This document shows, in pieces, positions 44,077 through 53,582 of a stretch of DNA of 64,000 nt (its first letter is position 1; each line of letters begins with the position of its first letter). The notes under the pieces are model-generated. The model saw nothing but the letters and a program-made list of their open reading frames with translations. It searched no databases and was not told where the DNA came from. The stretch is taken from NCBI GenBank assembly GCA_016714365.1, contig JADJNH010000006.1:124001-188000 (forward strand). The letters run 5' to 3'. Position numbers and translations under genes: made by a program. This stretch comes from Candidatus Vicinibacter affinis. Lineage in GTDB: Bacteria > Bacteroidota > Bacteroidia > Chitinophagales > Saprospiraceae.

Positions 44077-46275
44077 ATGTTGACAAAAGACCGTATAAAC
44101 GAGGCATTAAAATTTCATTTTGGTTTCGAATCCTTTAAAGGCAATCAAGAGAAGATCATAGAATCTGTACTCAATCAAAAAGATACTTTCGTAATTATGC
44201 CGACAGGTGGGGGAAAGTCCCTCTGCTATCAGCTTCCTGCCCTGATGTTACCTGGCACTGCCATCATCATTTCACCCCTCATTGCACTGATGAAAAATCA
44301 GGTAGATGCCATCCGGGGTTATGGACAGACAGACGAGATTGCGCATTTTATGAATTCCTCGCTGAATCGCTCAGAAATCAAGCAGGTAAAGGAAGACATT
44401 ACCCGTGCAAAAACCAAATTGCTCTATGTTGCACCGGAGACTTTGCAAAAAGAAGAAACCATCGAATTTTTAAATTCAGTGGACCTCTCCTTTATGGCAG
44501 TAGATGAAGCACATTGTATCTCTGAATGGGGACACGACTTCCGACCGGATTATCGTCGCATCAGAGACATGATCAATTCCATTGACCGACACATTCCCAT
44601 TATTGCACTCACGGCTACTGCAACACCTAAAGTCCAGATTGACATCGTAAAGAGTTTGGAAATGAATGATCCGGATATTTACATGGAGTCCTTCAACCGA
44701 CCCAATCTATATTATGAAGTAAGGCCAAAAATTAATAAGGACCAGACGATGAAACAGATCGTCCAAATCCTAAAGGCCCAACCGGGTGAATCCGCCATTA
44801 TCTATGTGCAAGCCCGAAAAACGACTGAGGAGTTGGCTCAGGTACTTCTAGTTAACGGGATTAAAGCTGCTCCTTACCATGCTGGCATGGATCCAAAAGC
44901 AAGATCTCAGGTTCAGGATGATTTTCTGATGGAAGAAATCGATGTTATTTGTGCCACGATTGCCTTTGGAATGGGGATTGACAAGCCGGATGTACGGGTA
45001 GTTATCCATTATGACATTCCAAAATCCCTTGAAAATTATTATCAGGAGACAGGTCGGGCAGGCCGTGATGGCATGATTGGCAATTGTTTTGCTTTCTTCG
45101 CTAATTCAGACCTCACCAGACTGGAAAAATTCCTGAGAGACAAACCGGCTTCTGAACGGGATATGGGAGCTCAGCTCCTTGATGAGGTGGAAGCATACGT
45201 AGAAAGTTCTGTATGCAGACGAAAATTTGTACTTCATTATTTCGGAGAGGAATTTGAAGAATCTCGCTGCAAGGCTATGTGCGACAATTGCAGACACCCT
45301 AAACCAAAATTAGAAGTCAAAAAAGAAATGCTGCTGGCCTTAAAAACCATTCTTGCACTCAATCAAAATTTTACCATAAAACCTTTGGTCGAATTCCTCT
45401 GTGGAATCAACACAAAGGATATTCTGGACTACGAACTAGACCGTCATGAATTGTTTGGACAAGGGAAAGACAGGGACAATCTTTTCTGGTTCTCTTTATT
45501 CAGACAAGGGATTTTACAAGGTTTTATTATTAAAGATGTAGAAACTTATGGAATTCTAAAACTCAGCGAACAGGGCAAGGAATTCATTAAAAAACCGGAA
45601 GCCGTTGAAATTTCAATCAACCATGATTACGGTAATACCAGTTCCATTGAAGAAGATACCGCTCCGGCACAAGGTGTAGCGCTGGATCCGCAGCTCTTCA
45701 ATACTTTAAAAGAAATCAGACTGGATGTAGCCAAAAAACATAAGGTTAAACCTTGGGTGGTGTTCTTTGATCCTTCCTTAGAAGAAATGGCTACTCAATA
45801 CCCTATCAGCATGGAAGACCTGTGCAAAATATCCGGTGTAAGCAGAGGAAAGGCAGAACGATATGGTCAGGCTTTCATAGACTACATTGCCAAATATGTA
45901 GAAGAAAATGAAATTGAACGCCCGGATGATTTCCAAATTAAGCAAGTAGCTGACAAGTCCAAGGCAAAAGTGGAAATTATAAAATGCATTGACAAAAAAA
46001 TGCCTCTTGGTGATATTGCCCGAAATGTTCAAATGAATATGGAAGAGCTGATGGACGAATTAAACATCATCGTCAGTTCAGGAACTAAAATAAATATAGA
46101 TTACTACATAAAAGAAGAAGTGGACGAATCGATATGCGAAGACATCTACGATTACTTCAATACGGCAGACAGTGACTCAACCGAAGAAGCTTATAGAAGC
46201 CTCAAGGAGGACGACATTACCTTTGAAGAAATTCGATTGGTCCGCCTTAAGTTCCTTTCTGAAATGGTCAATTGA
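44077..46275 (+). CDS. recQ: ATP-dependent DNA helicase RecQ
   Basis: A 732-residue 3'-5' DNA helicase for recombination and fork repair. Walker A is 'MPTGGGKSLCYQLPALML' at about 47-64, the DEAH box is in 'MAVDEAHCISEWGHDFRPDY' at about 145-164, and motif VI is 'YYQETGRAGRDGMIGNC'. A zinc-binding RQC region follows ('RRKFVLHYFGEEFEESRCKAMCDNC', shown in part: Cys in CRRK, SRC and MCDNC). The HRDC domain is at about 535-610 ('LFNTLKEIRLDVAKKHKVKP', 'EMATQYPISMEDLCKISGVS'). It has a further ~110 residues after the HRDC, longer than E. coli RecQ. Its stop overlaps the aroQ start by four bases. Confidence 0.96.
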   Translation: MLTKDRINEALKFHFGFESFKGNQEKIIESVLNQKDTFVIMPTGGGKSLCYQLPALMLPGTAIIISPLIALMKNQVDAIRGYGQTDEIAHFMNSSLNRSEIKQVKEDITRAKTKLLYVAPETLQKEETIEFLNSVDLSFMAVDEAHCISEWGHDFRPDYRRIRDMINSIDRHIPIIALTATATPKVQIDIVKSLEMNDPDIYMESFNRPNLYYEVRPKINKDQTMKQIVQILKAQPGESAIIYVQARKTTEELAQVLLVNGIKAAPYHAGMDPKARSQVQDDFLMEEIDVICATIAFGMGIDKPDVRVVIHYDIPKSLENYYQETGRAGRDGMIGNCFAFFANSDLTRLEKFLRDKPASERDMGAQLLDEVEAYVESSVCRRKFVLHYFGEEFEESRCKAMCDNCRHPKPKLEVKKEMLLALKTILALNQNFTIKPLVEFLCGINTKDILDYELDRHELFGQGKDRDNLFWFSLFRQGILQGFIIKDVETYGILKLSEQGKEFIKKPEAVEISINHDYGNTSSIEEDTAPAQGVALDPQLFNTLKEIRLDVAKKHKVKPWVVFFDPSLEEMATQYPISMEDLCKISGVSRGKAERYGQAFIDYIAKYVEENEIERPDDFQIKQVADKSKAKVEIIKCIDKKMPLGDIARNVQMNMEELMDELNIIVSSGTKINIDYYIKEEVDESICEDIYDYFNTADSDSTEEAYRSLKEDDITFEEIRLVRLKFLSEMVN

Positions 46276-46718
46276 TGCAGAAGCCGGGCATACTCATTAT
46301 AAATGGCCCTAATCTGAATATGCTGGGGGTACGTCAACCAGAAATTTACGGGAACGTATCGTTTGAAACATACTTGGAAAATTTACATGCAACTTTTGCT
46401 GAGGTAACCTTGGGATATTATCAAAGTAACCATGAAGGAGATCTCATAGACTGCATCCAGGAATCAACCAAATCGTACAGAGGAATTGTCATAAATCCCG
46501 GAGCTTATACTCATACTTCTGTGGCCATTCGAGATGCCTTGGCAGGAATCCAAATTCCTGTTATTGAAGTGCATTTGAGCAACATCTATAGCCGCGAGCA
46601 ATTTCGTCGCATTTCTTTAATTAAAGAGGTCTGTGTAAGTTCTTTTGTTGGATTTGGTCTGGATGGTTACAAAATGGCTGTTGAAAGAATGATGGAATTT
46701 ATCAGAGCCGGATTTTAA
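46272..46718 (+). CDS. aroQ: Type II 3-dehydroquinate dehydratase
   Basis: A 148-residue enzyme that converts 3-dehydroquinate to 3-dehydroshikimate in the shikimate pathway; it works as a dodecamer. The start 'ILIINGPNLNMLGVRQPEIYG' (shown in part: INGPNLNMLG, RQPEIYG) has the active-site Tyr. 'SNHEGDLIDCIQES' follows, then 'GIVINPGAYTHTSVAIRDAL', and 'PVIEVHLSNIYSREQFR' has the catalytic His. Length is normal. It is translationally coupled to recQ by ATGA, an unrelated neighbour, so coupling probably only fixes relative expression. Confidence 0.95.
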   Translation: MMQKPGILIINGPNLNMLGVRQPEIYGNVSFETYLENLHATFAEVTLGYYQSNHEGDLIDCIQESTKSYRGIVINPGAYTHTSVAIRDALAGIQIPVIEVHLSNIYSREQFRRISLIKEVCVSSFVGFGLDGYKMAVERMMEFIRAGF

Positions 46719-46884
46719 AGCAAGGGTATCGAATGGAATTATATTCGCCAAAAATGAATTTCCAAAAATCCGTTTTCCAATTCAACATTTGTTCTCGGCT
46801 TCTAAAATTTAAAGGACAATAATTATTCACATAATCAAGGCTTACTGTGAGGACCCATACCGGGTAACATAAACCTAATTTACC

Positions 46885-46920
46885 AAAAAAAAACAGGAGG
46901 CTTCTTTTGGAAGCCCCCCG
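46885..46920 (-). terminator. Terminator of the first small secreted protein gene
   Basis: On the minus strand GGGGGCTTC and GAAGCCTCC pair around a short A-rich loop and run into nine Ts. It lies 25 bases beyond the stop codon at 46945. Confidence 0.85.
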
Positions 46921-46944
46921 TTGCATTTTGAATGTTCCAAAAAA

Positions 46945-47337
46945 TTACTTCGCAGGATTAGTTCCTTTCACCGGAGCAGCTCCTTGTGTAGTTGGTCTTC
47001 TTTTAGTATCTACACTTGTTGGTTTAGTTGCAGGGGTAGAACGCTTTGGCGTTGAAGATGAAGCATTTGGTTTTGCACCGGCAGATTTTCTGGTACCATC
47101 GGCAGATTTTGTATCAGTTCCCTGAGTGGTTGCATCTGTACTGCTGGATGTTTTGGCAGTTGTAGTAGTTGCAGCAGGTTTAGCATCCGTAGATTTTCCG
47201 GAAACGTCTGTGGATTTTGTTTCTGTACCCTGAGGTGCAGCAGCAGGTCCACCGGTTCTGTCAGGTCTTGGAGCTTGAGCATTGATCATAGCATTGAAAG
47301 CCATAAGAGCACCGAAAGTTAAAAGCAGTTTTTTCAT
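46945..47337 (-). CDS. Small secreted Thr/Ser/Pro/Lys-rich protein (twin 1)
   Basis: A 130-residue protein with a signal peptide (about 1-20, ending INAQ) and a low-complexity, probably unfolded body rich in Thr, Ser, Ala, Pro and Lys. The first ~43 residues (through 'RPDRTGGPAAAPQGTETKS') and the last ~20 ('KRRPTTQGAAPVKGTNPAK') nearly match the neighbour at 47673-48080. The middle has repeats of 'GTDTKS/GTETKS' type. Function unknown; such proteins may sit in the periplasm or cell surface matrix. It has its own strong terminator. Confidence 0.75.
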   Translation of the reverse strand: MKKLLLTFGALMAFNAMINAQAPRPDRTGGPAAAPQGTETKSTDVSGKSTDAKPAATTTTAKTSSSTDATTQGTDTKSADGTRKSAGAKPNASSSTPKRSTPATKPTSVDTKRRPTTQGAAPVKGTNPAK

Positions 47338-47672
47338 TTAATTCAAAATTTAATGGTTTAAAAATTATAGTTTACATATTACAGTGATTCATTTTGATAA
47401 AAGGTTATCAGAATTAAAGGCTAATTATTAAAATTATTTTTTTTCTCATCCTTTAAAAAATAATGCCTTTGAATCAGAAATATTTTTTCATCGAAGTGCT
47501 AATCAAATTAATACTATGGTATCTCGCTAAAATGAGTGTTGAGTTCGGTATAAACCTATTTGGGAGCAAAATGCACTGTGTACATTTTAATCACCTCAAC
47601 CATGTCAACTGCACAAAAAAAATAGGGGGTTACTTTTGTAACCCCCTATTTTTTTTAAATTTTTCCAAAAAA
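47338..47672. other. Region between the twin genes
   Basis: About 335 bases: upstream DNA of twin 1 and downstream DNA of twin 2. A very strong hairpin lies at 47614-47658. An open plus-strand frame here has no coding character. Confidence 0.6.
47614..47658 (-). terminator. Strong, symmetric terminator after twin 2
   Basis: AATAGGGGGTTAC and GTAACCCCCTATT form a perfect stem around TTTT. The stem is flanked by A- and T-runs on both sides, so it can act in both directions. It lies 15 bases beyond the stop of the minus-strand gene. Confidence 0.9.
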
Positions 47673-48080
47673 TTACTTCGTTGGATTGGCGCCCTTCACT
47701 GGAGCAGCCTTTTGTGTTGTTGGCCTTCTTTTACAAGCAGCGGTACATTTATGGCCTTTTTCTCCATGAGCTAAAACGTGATTTCCACCTTTGCAAGCAG
47801 CAGTACACTTATGGTCTCTGATGTTGCCATCAGTAGCAGCAGTACCGTCACCACCAGTTCCAGCAGCTGGTTTAGAAGCAGAAGGAGTAGTTACCTTAGG
47901 AGCAGTTGAAGTAGCCCCAGGTTTGGTGGTGGTTGATGTTCCAGTGGCATCGCCAGATTTTGTTTCAGTTCCCTGAGGTGCAGCAGCAGGTCCACCGGTT
48001 CTGTCAGGTCTTGGAGTTTGAGCATTGACCATAGCATTGAAAGCCATAAAAGCTCCGAACATTAAAAGGAATTTTTTCAT
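47673..48080 (-). CDS. Small secreted protein with HKCTAAC motifs (twin 2)
   Basis: A 135-residue paralogue of 46945-47337: the same signal peptide (ends VNAQ) and conserved 'RPDRTGGPAAAPQGTETKS' start and 'RRPTTQKAAPVKGANPTK' end. The low-complexity middle differs. Here it ends in a module with two copies of 'HKCTAACK' separated by 'GGNHVLAHGEKG'. The paired Cys and His residues suggest metal or haem binding or a disulfide hairpin. I have seen similar HxCTxxC modules in other small Bacteroidota exported proteins. Role unknown. Strong terminator follows. Confidence 0.75.
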   Translation of the reverse strand: MKKFLLMFGAFMAFNAMVNAQTPRPDRTGGPAAAPQGTETKSGDATGTSTTTKPGATSTAPKVTTPSASKPAAGTGGDGTAATDGNIRDHKCTAACKGGNHVLAHGEKGHKCTAACKRRPTTQKAAPVKGANPTK

Positions 48081-48231
48081 TTAAATAAATTTAATGGTTT
48101 AAAATAGATGTGCATTACTTATCAAAGTTACAGTATTTCGTAAAAGCTTATCAATATTTTTCGTTAAAATAAACTTAACAAAAGGATTTTAAGGCAGAAT
48201 CAAAGATAAGAGCATAAAACAATCCTTCCTA

Positions 48232-49173
48232 CTACCACAAGGTGGTCTTTCTGATTTCCTCCAGGTGGTCATAGATACATTGCAGCCCAAGGGTGGCGGC
48301 CCGGTTGTAGTCCATTACCTTTACTACCCTGCCATCATCAAAACTGATCATCAGACTGTTGACATGGTCTTCTGTTGCTTCTCCAAATTTCATTTCATTT
48401 TTTGGGATATGCAAATACTTTAACCTGAGCAATAAGTTACGGAATAGATCCGGGTCACATTGAGCTTTAAAGATCCCTTCCTCGAGTTCCGTATTTTTAA
48501 TATTCTGCAGAATCATTCCTCCGGTACTGTCGATCTTCAACCGGTAGTCCGGGCATCCCCCAAACTGACAATAGGAATGTATTTGTATAAATCTTAAACC
48601 GTTTACATTCGGATTGGAGGTGTATTCAATCAATCGGTCAAACTTGTAAATTAGGGTATCTTTTCTGAGAAAACCCAGTGAGTAATAGGTGTTAAAATTC
48701 TTAGGAAACCGCACCTCATTGCCATTTTTCATGGTAACAGTTTGCTCGGATGCGTATTGCTTATATACAATAAGTGGTCCATCCTTTGTTTCCTCAATGA
48801 ATGGAATATTAAGATCTCCTACTACTTTTGTCGGACTTACCGGTACCAATTCATAAACACCTGCGTCTTCCTTGGCTATAATCAGATAACTCTCATTTAT
48901 CTTTCTTTTATAACCCTGAACAAATAAATCAAGCAGTCCATCGTCATTGAAATCGGCTACAAACCAGGGAGAATACTCAATGGAATCCAGGTACAATTGC
49001 TGGTCCTCATTTTTAACTTTTACACCCAGATTAAAACTCTTTAAATCTGAAAAGTTCTTTTCCAAAAAAATCTTGACTTCCTTCTCTAAAGTAAAGTCTT
49101 CAAATTCCTGAGCATTAAGTACACCAATGAATAAAGCAGGCAAAAGTGTCCACAAGAACTTAAACATATTCAA
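48232..49173 (-). CDS. Exported DUF6438-like protein
   Basis: A 313-residue protein with a signal peptide (about 1-21, ending LNAQ). An FG-GAP/EF-like segment 'VADFNDDGLLDLFVQGY' is at about 69-85. The C-terminal part has 'SYCQFGGCPDYRLKIDSTGG' at about 200-219, the C-x-G-x-C-P-x-Y-x-L-x-I signature I associate with DUF6438. Function unknown; probably periplasmic or outer-membrane associated. It lies five bases after the T9SS type B gene on the same strand, so the two are probably cotranscribed. Confidence 0.7.
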   Translation of the reverse strand: MNMFKFLWTLLPALFIGVLNAQEFEDFTLEKEVKIFLEKNFSDLKSFNLGVKVKNEDQQLYLDSIEYSPWFVADFNDDGLLDLFVQGYKRKINESYLIIAKEDAGVYELVPVSPTKVVGDLNIPFIEETKDGPLIVYKQYASEQTVTMKNGNEVRFPKNFNTYYSLGFLRKDTLIYKFDRLIEYTSNPNVNGLRFIQIHSYCQFGGCPDYRLKIDSTGGMILQNIKNTELEEGIFKAQCDPDLFRNLLLRLKYLHIPKNEMKFGEATEDHVNSLMISFDDGRVVKVMDYNRAATLGLQCIYDHLEEIRKTTLW

Positions 49174-49178
49174 ACGAT

Positions 49179-51044
49179 CTATCGAATCAATGAAAAAACA
49201 CCCTTTTGAGTACGAACTTGATTGTTCAGATAAAATATGGTCAAGGTGTACAGGTAAGACTCCATCGGTGCAGGATTCCCATCTATGTTTCCGTCCCAGG
49301 TTGCTGCAGGATTGGTTGTGGAAAACACCTTTTTACCCCAGCGATTGTAAATATCAAATTCAACACTTCTGATTTTGTTGAGATTGTTGTCTTTGTACAC
49401 TGGATTGAAATCTTTATTCACCACCGTTTCACTACCCGGCATAAAAACATTCGGGAAGTCCACACATGGTAATTCTTCTATGTTGTATGTCAAACTAGCT
49501 GCCTCATCACAATAGGAGGAGGTGATGGTTAAAGCAATATTGGGTATGGTGATTAAAGTATCATAGGTGGTATTGGGAATCTTGGTATCAGGATCAGGTG
49601 ACCAAAGATATTTTACAAAAGGATTTTGGAAATCAAGATTGGCGTACTTAACCGGAATGGCAAGTATGGTATTGGAATCGCCCACACATCCCATGACTTT
49701 GGTGGCACCTTGTTTAAAGTCGTAATAACTGCAACTTCGCTTTAATTCAAGATCGAACATTTTTGGGATGATGGTTGAATTGTTATTGACCATGGGTAAA
49801 CTGATCAATTTCAACCCGGCAAAAGTATCTTGTTTAAATTTTTCAACATTGGTTCTGGCAATAATTTCCTTATCCTCCGCAGTACATTTGACATCATTGA
49901 TCTTTAAATCCGTAGCCAACTTTGCATTGAAGAAGCGCAGCGTGTCTGTGAAGTTGCCGGTCATGATTACATTCTCTTCAATCTCAGAATAATCGATGGC
50001 AAGGTTAGATACCTTATCCGATGTTATACTCTTCAATAAAGAATTATTGGCTGTATTTGCTAATCTGGAATCATACTTTGCACCTGCAGGTGAAGATAGA
50101 TTTCCATTTACACGGTGTGCAAAGGAAGTTAAATATTGCCGCTGATTTCCTCCCCGGGGCCTAAAACTGACCACCCTTGGCTCCAGACTTGGATCATAGG
50201 GATATGCCAGAGTCGTTTGCTCTTCAATAATGCCATCCTGATCCAATTCCACCAAACATAAATTATGGGTAGAAGAGGTGGTAAAATAATTACCAGCCAA
50301 AACAATACTGGAATTACCAGTCACAATACCCCGGTCAATGTGTACAAACTGGCTGTCCAAATGATAGGAAAACAATACATTGAAACTTGGGTCTATCCCT
50401 GCCACGAGATTGCTGTCCAGGGCAAGAAAAATCTGATTGTTATTAAAAACGTGTACATCGCGGATTAAATGAGCAGAATCCATTTTACTCAATAGTTGCT
50501 GAGAAAAATTCTGATCCGTCCTGATCAGGTATCCGCTTAGGTTGGATGAATCAGGGCCGGCATTAAAACTTATATAGCGGGATTGTACATCATTGGTCGC
50601 ATGCACTACCGGATTTAGATAGACTTTCTGATCGGGAATGGAAATCGTGGTAGACAGTAAAACACTTCCTGTGAATGGATGGATTTCAAGCAAGTGAATA
50701 CCTGATTGCGCTCCTTTGGTAAATATCTCTGCCAATAAAATGGTATCTGACTGACTTCCTCCTGGAAATCTTGCAGTATTCATGGAAAACAAATCAAAAG
50801 TGTCTACTTTAAATTTTTTGGTATAGACCTTTTTACCGCAATAGTTGTACTTGATCAACTGAATGGTAGAGTCCGGAGCATTTGCCAAAGTAATCCATCC
50901 GGCATCAGTGGTTCCATGTACGTTCAAAGCTTTCAAAGGCAAACTATCTTTCACATCAAAAAACTGAAGAGGTTGCGCCGCCAGATCCAATGAAAAAATA
51001 ATAGCCACAAAGGGAATCCAGAATAAATGCCTGAAATTTGCCAT
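49179..51044 (-). CDS. Secreted protein with T9SS type B (gliding-associated) sorting domain
   Basis: A 621-residue exported protein. Signal peptide (about 1-23, ending LAAQ). A beta-rich body of about 480 residues without a recognised enzyme domain (possible beta-propeller of kelch or LVIVD type, weak). The last ~90 residues are the gliding-motility-associated C-terminal domain: 'FPNVFMPGSETVVNKDFNPV', 'SVEFDIYNRWGKKVFST' and 'NPAATWDGNIDGNPAP', ending 'RTQKGVFSLIR'. This sorts the protein through the type IX system and may leave it cell-surface attached. Partner gene: the DUF6438-like gene five bases downstream. Confidence 0.85.
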   Translation of the reverse strand: MANFRHLFWIPFVAIIFSLDLAAQPLQFFDVKDSLPLKALNVHGTTDAGWITLANAPDSTIQLIKYNYCGKKVYTKKFKVDTFDLFSMNTARFPGGSQSDTILLAEIFTKGAQSGIHLLEIHPFTGSVLLSTTISIPDQKVYLNPVVHATNDVQSRYISFNAGPDSSNLSGYLIRTDQNFSQQLLSKMDSAHLIRDVHVFNNNQIFLALDSNLVAGIDPSFNVLFSYHLDSQFVHIDRGIVTGNSSIVLAGNYFTTSSTHNLCLVELDQDGIIEEQTTLAYPYDPSLEPRVVSFRPRGGNQRQYLTSFAHRVNGNLSSPAGAKYDSRLANTANNSLLKSITSDKVSNLAIDYSEIEENVIMTGNFTDTLRFFNAKLATDLKINDVKCTAEDKEIIARTNVEKFKQDTFAGLKLISLPMVNNNSTIIPKMFDLELKRSCSYYDFKQGATKVMGCVGDSNTILAIPVKYANLDFQNPFVKYLWSPDPDTKIPNTTYDTLITIPNIALTITSSYCDEAASLTYNIEELPCVDFPNVFMPGSETVVNKDFNPVYKDNNLNKIRSVEFDIYNRWGKKVFSTTNPAATWDGNIDGNPAPMESYLYTLTIFYLNNQVRTQKGVFSLIR

Positions 51045-51178
51045 GTCTTGTAAGAATGATTTATTTAACTTGCCGCAAAGTTAAGCAGAATGGACTTCCT
51101 AATCTGTTAAAAATGCGTCAAAAATAAAGCTCAAAAATAATATATTATAAATTTAATATACGTAATTGTATTGTAATC

Positions 51179-53566
51179 ATGAATATTATATATTACTTAA
51201 ATAATTTATTTATATTATTGTGTTTTTCAGCAACGCTCTCCGCCCAGAGCGGATGGAATATGCAAGTTCGGGCATTGGTAAAACCTCCTGAAAACTGCAG
51301 CAGTATTTGGGGTCATACAACCGGAAATGGAAAGGAATTGGCGCTCTTGGGAACTGCTGAAGGTGTCCGGATTTACGATCTCAGTTTGCCGGATCAGCCT
51401 AAGGAGATATTATTTATTCAAAGTAATCCCTGCCTTTGGCGCGAGTTAAAGACTTCCGGAGACTTCGCTTACGTATCCAGTGAGTGTGACGATGGATTGT
51501 TGATCATTGATTTGCGAAATCCGGATTCTATTCAGCACAAATTTGTTTTTGACTTTTTAAACGCCGATGGGGATAGTTTTCGTGTCACCAATGCACATAC
51601 TTTGTACGTAGATGAAAAAGGCTTTATCTATTTAAGTGGAGCAAGGGAAGTGGGCGCTGGTTTTGCGATACTTGATCCTTCATTTGATCCCTGGCAACCA
51701 CAATTGATTTTTAATCAGAATGGTGATTACATGCATGAAGTCCATGTATGGGAAGATGTACTTTATGGAGCAGAATTATTTAATGGGGTGTTCAGTATCT
51801 GGGATATAAAAGACCGAAAAGCGCCTAAAAGAATAGCTGATCAAAGAACAGCCTTCACCTTTACACACTCTGTCTGGCTGGATCAGAAACAAAAGATTTT
51901 GTACACCGCCGATGAAACCAATGGAGCTTTGGTGGAAGCCTGGGATGTATCTGATCCTTACTTTATACGAAAAAAGGACCAATTCAGAGTCGGATTTGGT
52001 GCTGACCCTTACCACATTCCCCATAATGTTTTTCATCATCAGGATCACTTGTACATCAGTTGGTATACGGAAGGTGTTCGGGTACTTGACACCAGAAGAC
52101 CTGACAATCTTGTGGAAGTCGGATATTTTGATACCTATCCCGGAAAACTCAGCGGCTTTCATGGATGCTGGAGCGTTTACCCATTTTTTAAATCAGGTTT
52201 GATCATAGCATCTGACATCGAAACCGGAATGTTTGTAATGGAATTTAATGGAACCAGAGCGGCTTACCTGGCAGGCAAGGTTGCAGACAAAGCAACTAAC
52301 CTTCCCATCTACGATGCGCACATTAGTCTTAAGCCCCTTAATGGCCCAAACAAGATCCAATCAAATTCTGATCTGAAGGGAAATTATAAAATGGGATCCG
52401 GTGACAATGGAACCCACGAAATAACGGTCAGTAAAGCAGGATATCAGATTTACAGAAAAAATATTGATCTGTTTACAGACAGTTTGATTACCCTTGATAT
52501 TTTAATGGAAGAACTACCCAAATCATCCATTAAAATTACTTTGAATGATGCACAAACAGGAAATGTCATCCCTGATGCGGAGGTTCAAATCTGGACAGAC
52601 CAACTTAGTTATTCCGGAAAAACAGATTCAAATGGGCTTTGCCTGATTGATCAGATATACCATGGACAATATGTTTTACTCTGCGGGAAATGGTCCTATC
52701 TGCATAAAGGAGACAGCAACTTAGTTATATCCGGTTACCATGAAAAGAATTACACATTATCCATAGGATTTGAAGATCAGTTTGTATTGCATCATGACTG
52801 GAAAATTATTTCCGACGACAGCATAGTGAGTTGGCAATACGGCAATCTGTCTGAATTGTTTCCGCCTCCTTCCAACTACCCATCCAAAGACATCAGCGGG
52901 GACTTTGGAGATCAATGTATTTATACCAATAATTTTGGGGACACTGATTCGAAATACAGACTCAACGGTCATCTATACCTAATGTCTCCTTCCATGAATC
53001 TGAATCCATATGATGAGATTCAACTGTCCTATTATCCCTGGGCCTACGGTGGGTGGGATGATGCCATCATGGAGTGCTACCTCCAGATGGATGATGAAAA
53101 AATATTTATTGAAAATATTCCACTTAATCTAAAAGGAAATTTTAATCCTAAAACGGATCGAAAAATAAAAGTCAAAGGAATAAAAAGAGACTCTGTCCGA
53201 TTTGTATTTCATTTATGGAACAATCCGGATTCATCGATGTATGCCATCTCCCTAAAAGCTGCTCTGGACGGTTTTAAATTAGTGGGTTCCCTGCCAAACA
53301 AAACGATTTCCCCAACAAAGGATGCCATTGAGATTTTTCCAAATCCATTCCATGATCATTTTTTATTGAACAATCATTTTGAAGATAAGATGATTTTAAA
53401 ATTGTTTTCAGGAACAGGTGAATTTATCTCCCGTAAAATTTTATTTCCTGGTGAAAATTTTATTCCACTTAATAAAACCTTATCATCGGGATTAATTTTT
53501 TACCAGGTCGCGGACCAACTGGGAAAAATTATATCCTCAGGCAAACTCATCCAAATAAATAATTAA
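51179..53566 (+). CDS. Choice-of-anchor B family secreted protein with T9SS type A sorting domain
   Basis: A 795-residue exported protein. Signal peptide (about 1-22). The first ~360 residues form a propeller-like domain with LVIVD-type repeats ('ALLGTAEGVRIYDLSLPDQP', 'FAYVSSECDDGLLIIDLRNP', 'VRVLDTRRPDNLVEVGYFDT'), as in 'choice-of-anchor B' proteins. Two carboxypeptidase-regulatory-like domains follow (about 362-440 and 445-525: 'GKVADKATNLPIYDAHIS', 'LNDAQTGNVIPDAEVQIW'), then a jelly-roll-like region. The sorting domain has 'IEIFPNPFHDHFLLNNHF'. Role unknown, probably surface binding. The gene is divergent from the type B gene by 134 bases. Confidence 0.85.
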   Translation: MNIIYYLNNLFILLCFSATLSAQSGWNMQVRALVKPPENCSSIWGHTTGNGKELALLGTAEGVRIYDLSLPDQPKEILFIQSNPCLWRELKTSGDFAYVSSECDDGLLIIDLRNPDSIQHKFVFDFLNADGDSFRVTNAHTLYVDEKGFIYLSGAREVGAGFAILDPSFDPWQPQLIFNQNGDYMHEVHVWEDVLYGAELFNGVFSIWDIKDRKAPKRIADQRTAFTFTHSVWLDQKQKILYTADETNGALVEAWDVSDPYFIRKKDQFRVGFGADPYHIPHNVFHHQDHLYISWYTEGVRVLDTRRPDNLVEVGYFDTYPGKLSGFHGCWSVYPFFKSGLIIASDIETGMFVMEFNGTRAAYLAGKVADKATNLPIYDAHISLKPLNGPNKIQSNSDLKGNYKMGSGDNGTHEITVSKAGYQIYRKNIDLFTDSLITLDILMEELPKSSIKITLNDAQTGNVIPDAEVQIWTDQLSYSGKTDSNGLCLIDQIYHGQYVLLCGKWSYLHKGDSNLVISGYHEKNYTLSIGFEDQFVLHHDWKIISDDSIVSWQYGNLSELFPPPSNYPSKDISGDFGDQCIYTNNFGDTDSKYRLNGHLYLMSPSMNLNPYDEIQLSYYPWAYGGWDDAIMECYLQMDDEKIFIENIPLNLKGNFNPKTDRKIKVKGIKRDSVRFVFHLWNNPDSSMYAISLKAALDGFKLVGSLPNKTISPTKDAIEIFPNPFHDHFLLNNHFEDKMILKLFSGTGEFISRKILFPGENFIPLNKTLSSGLIFYQVADQLGKIISSGKLIQINN

Positions 53567-53582
53567 TCTTTGTGCGTCAACA

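Noticed and set aside
47463..47774. A 103-codon plus-strand frame
   Set aside because: It crosses a strong bidirectional terminator and the end of the twin 2 gene in antisense; composition is not protein-like.
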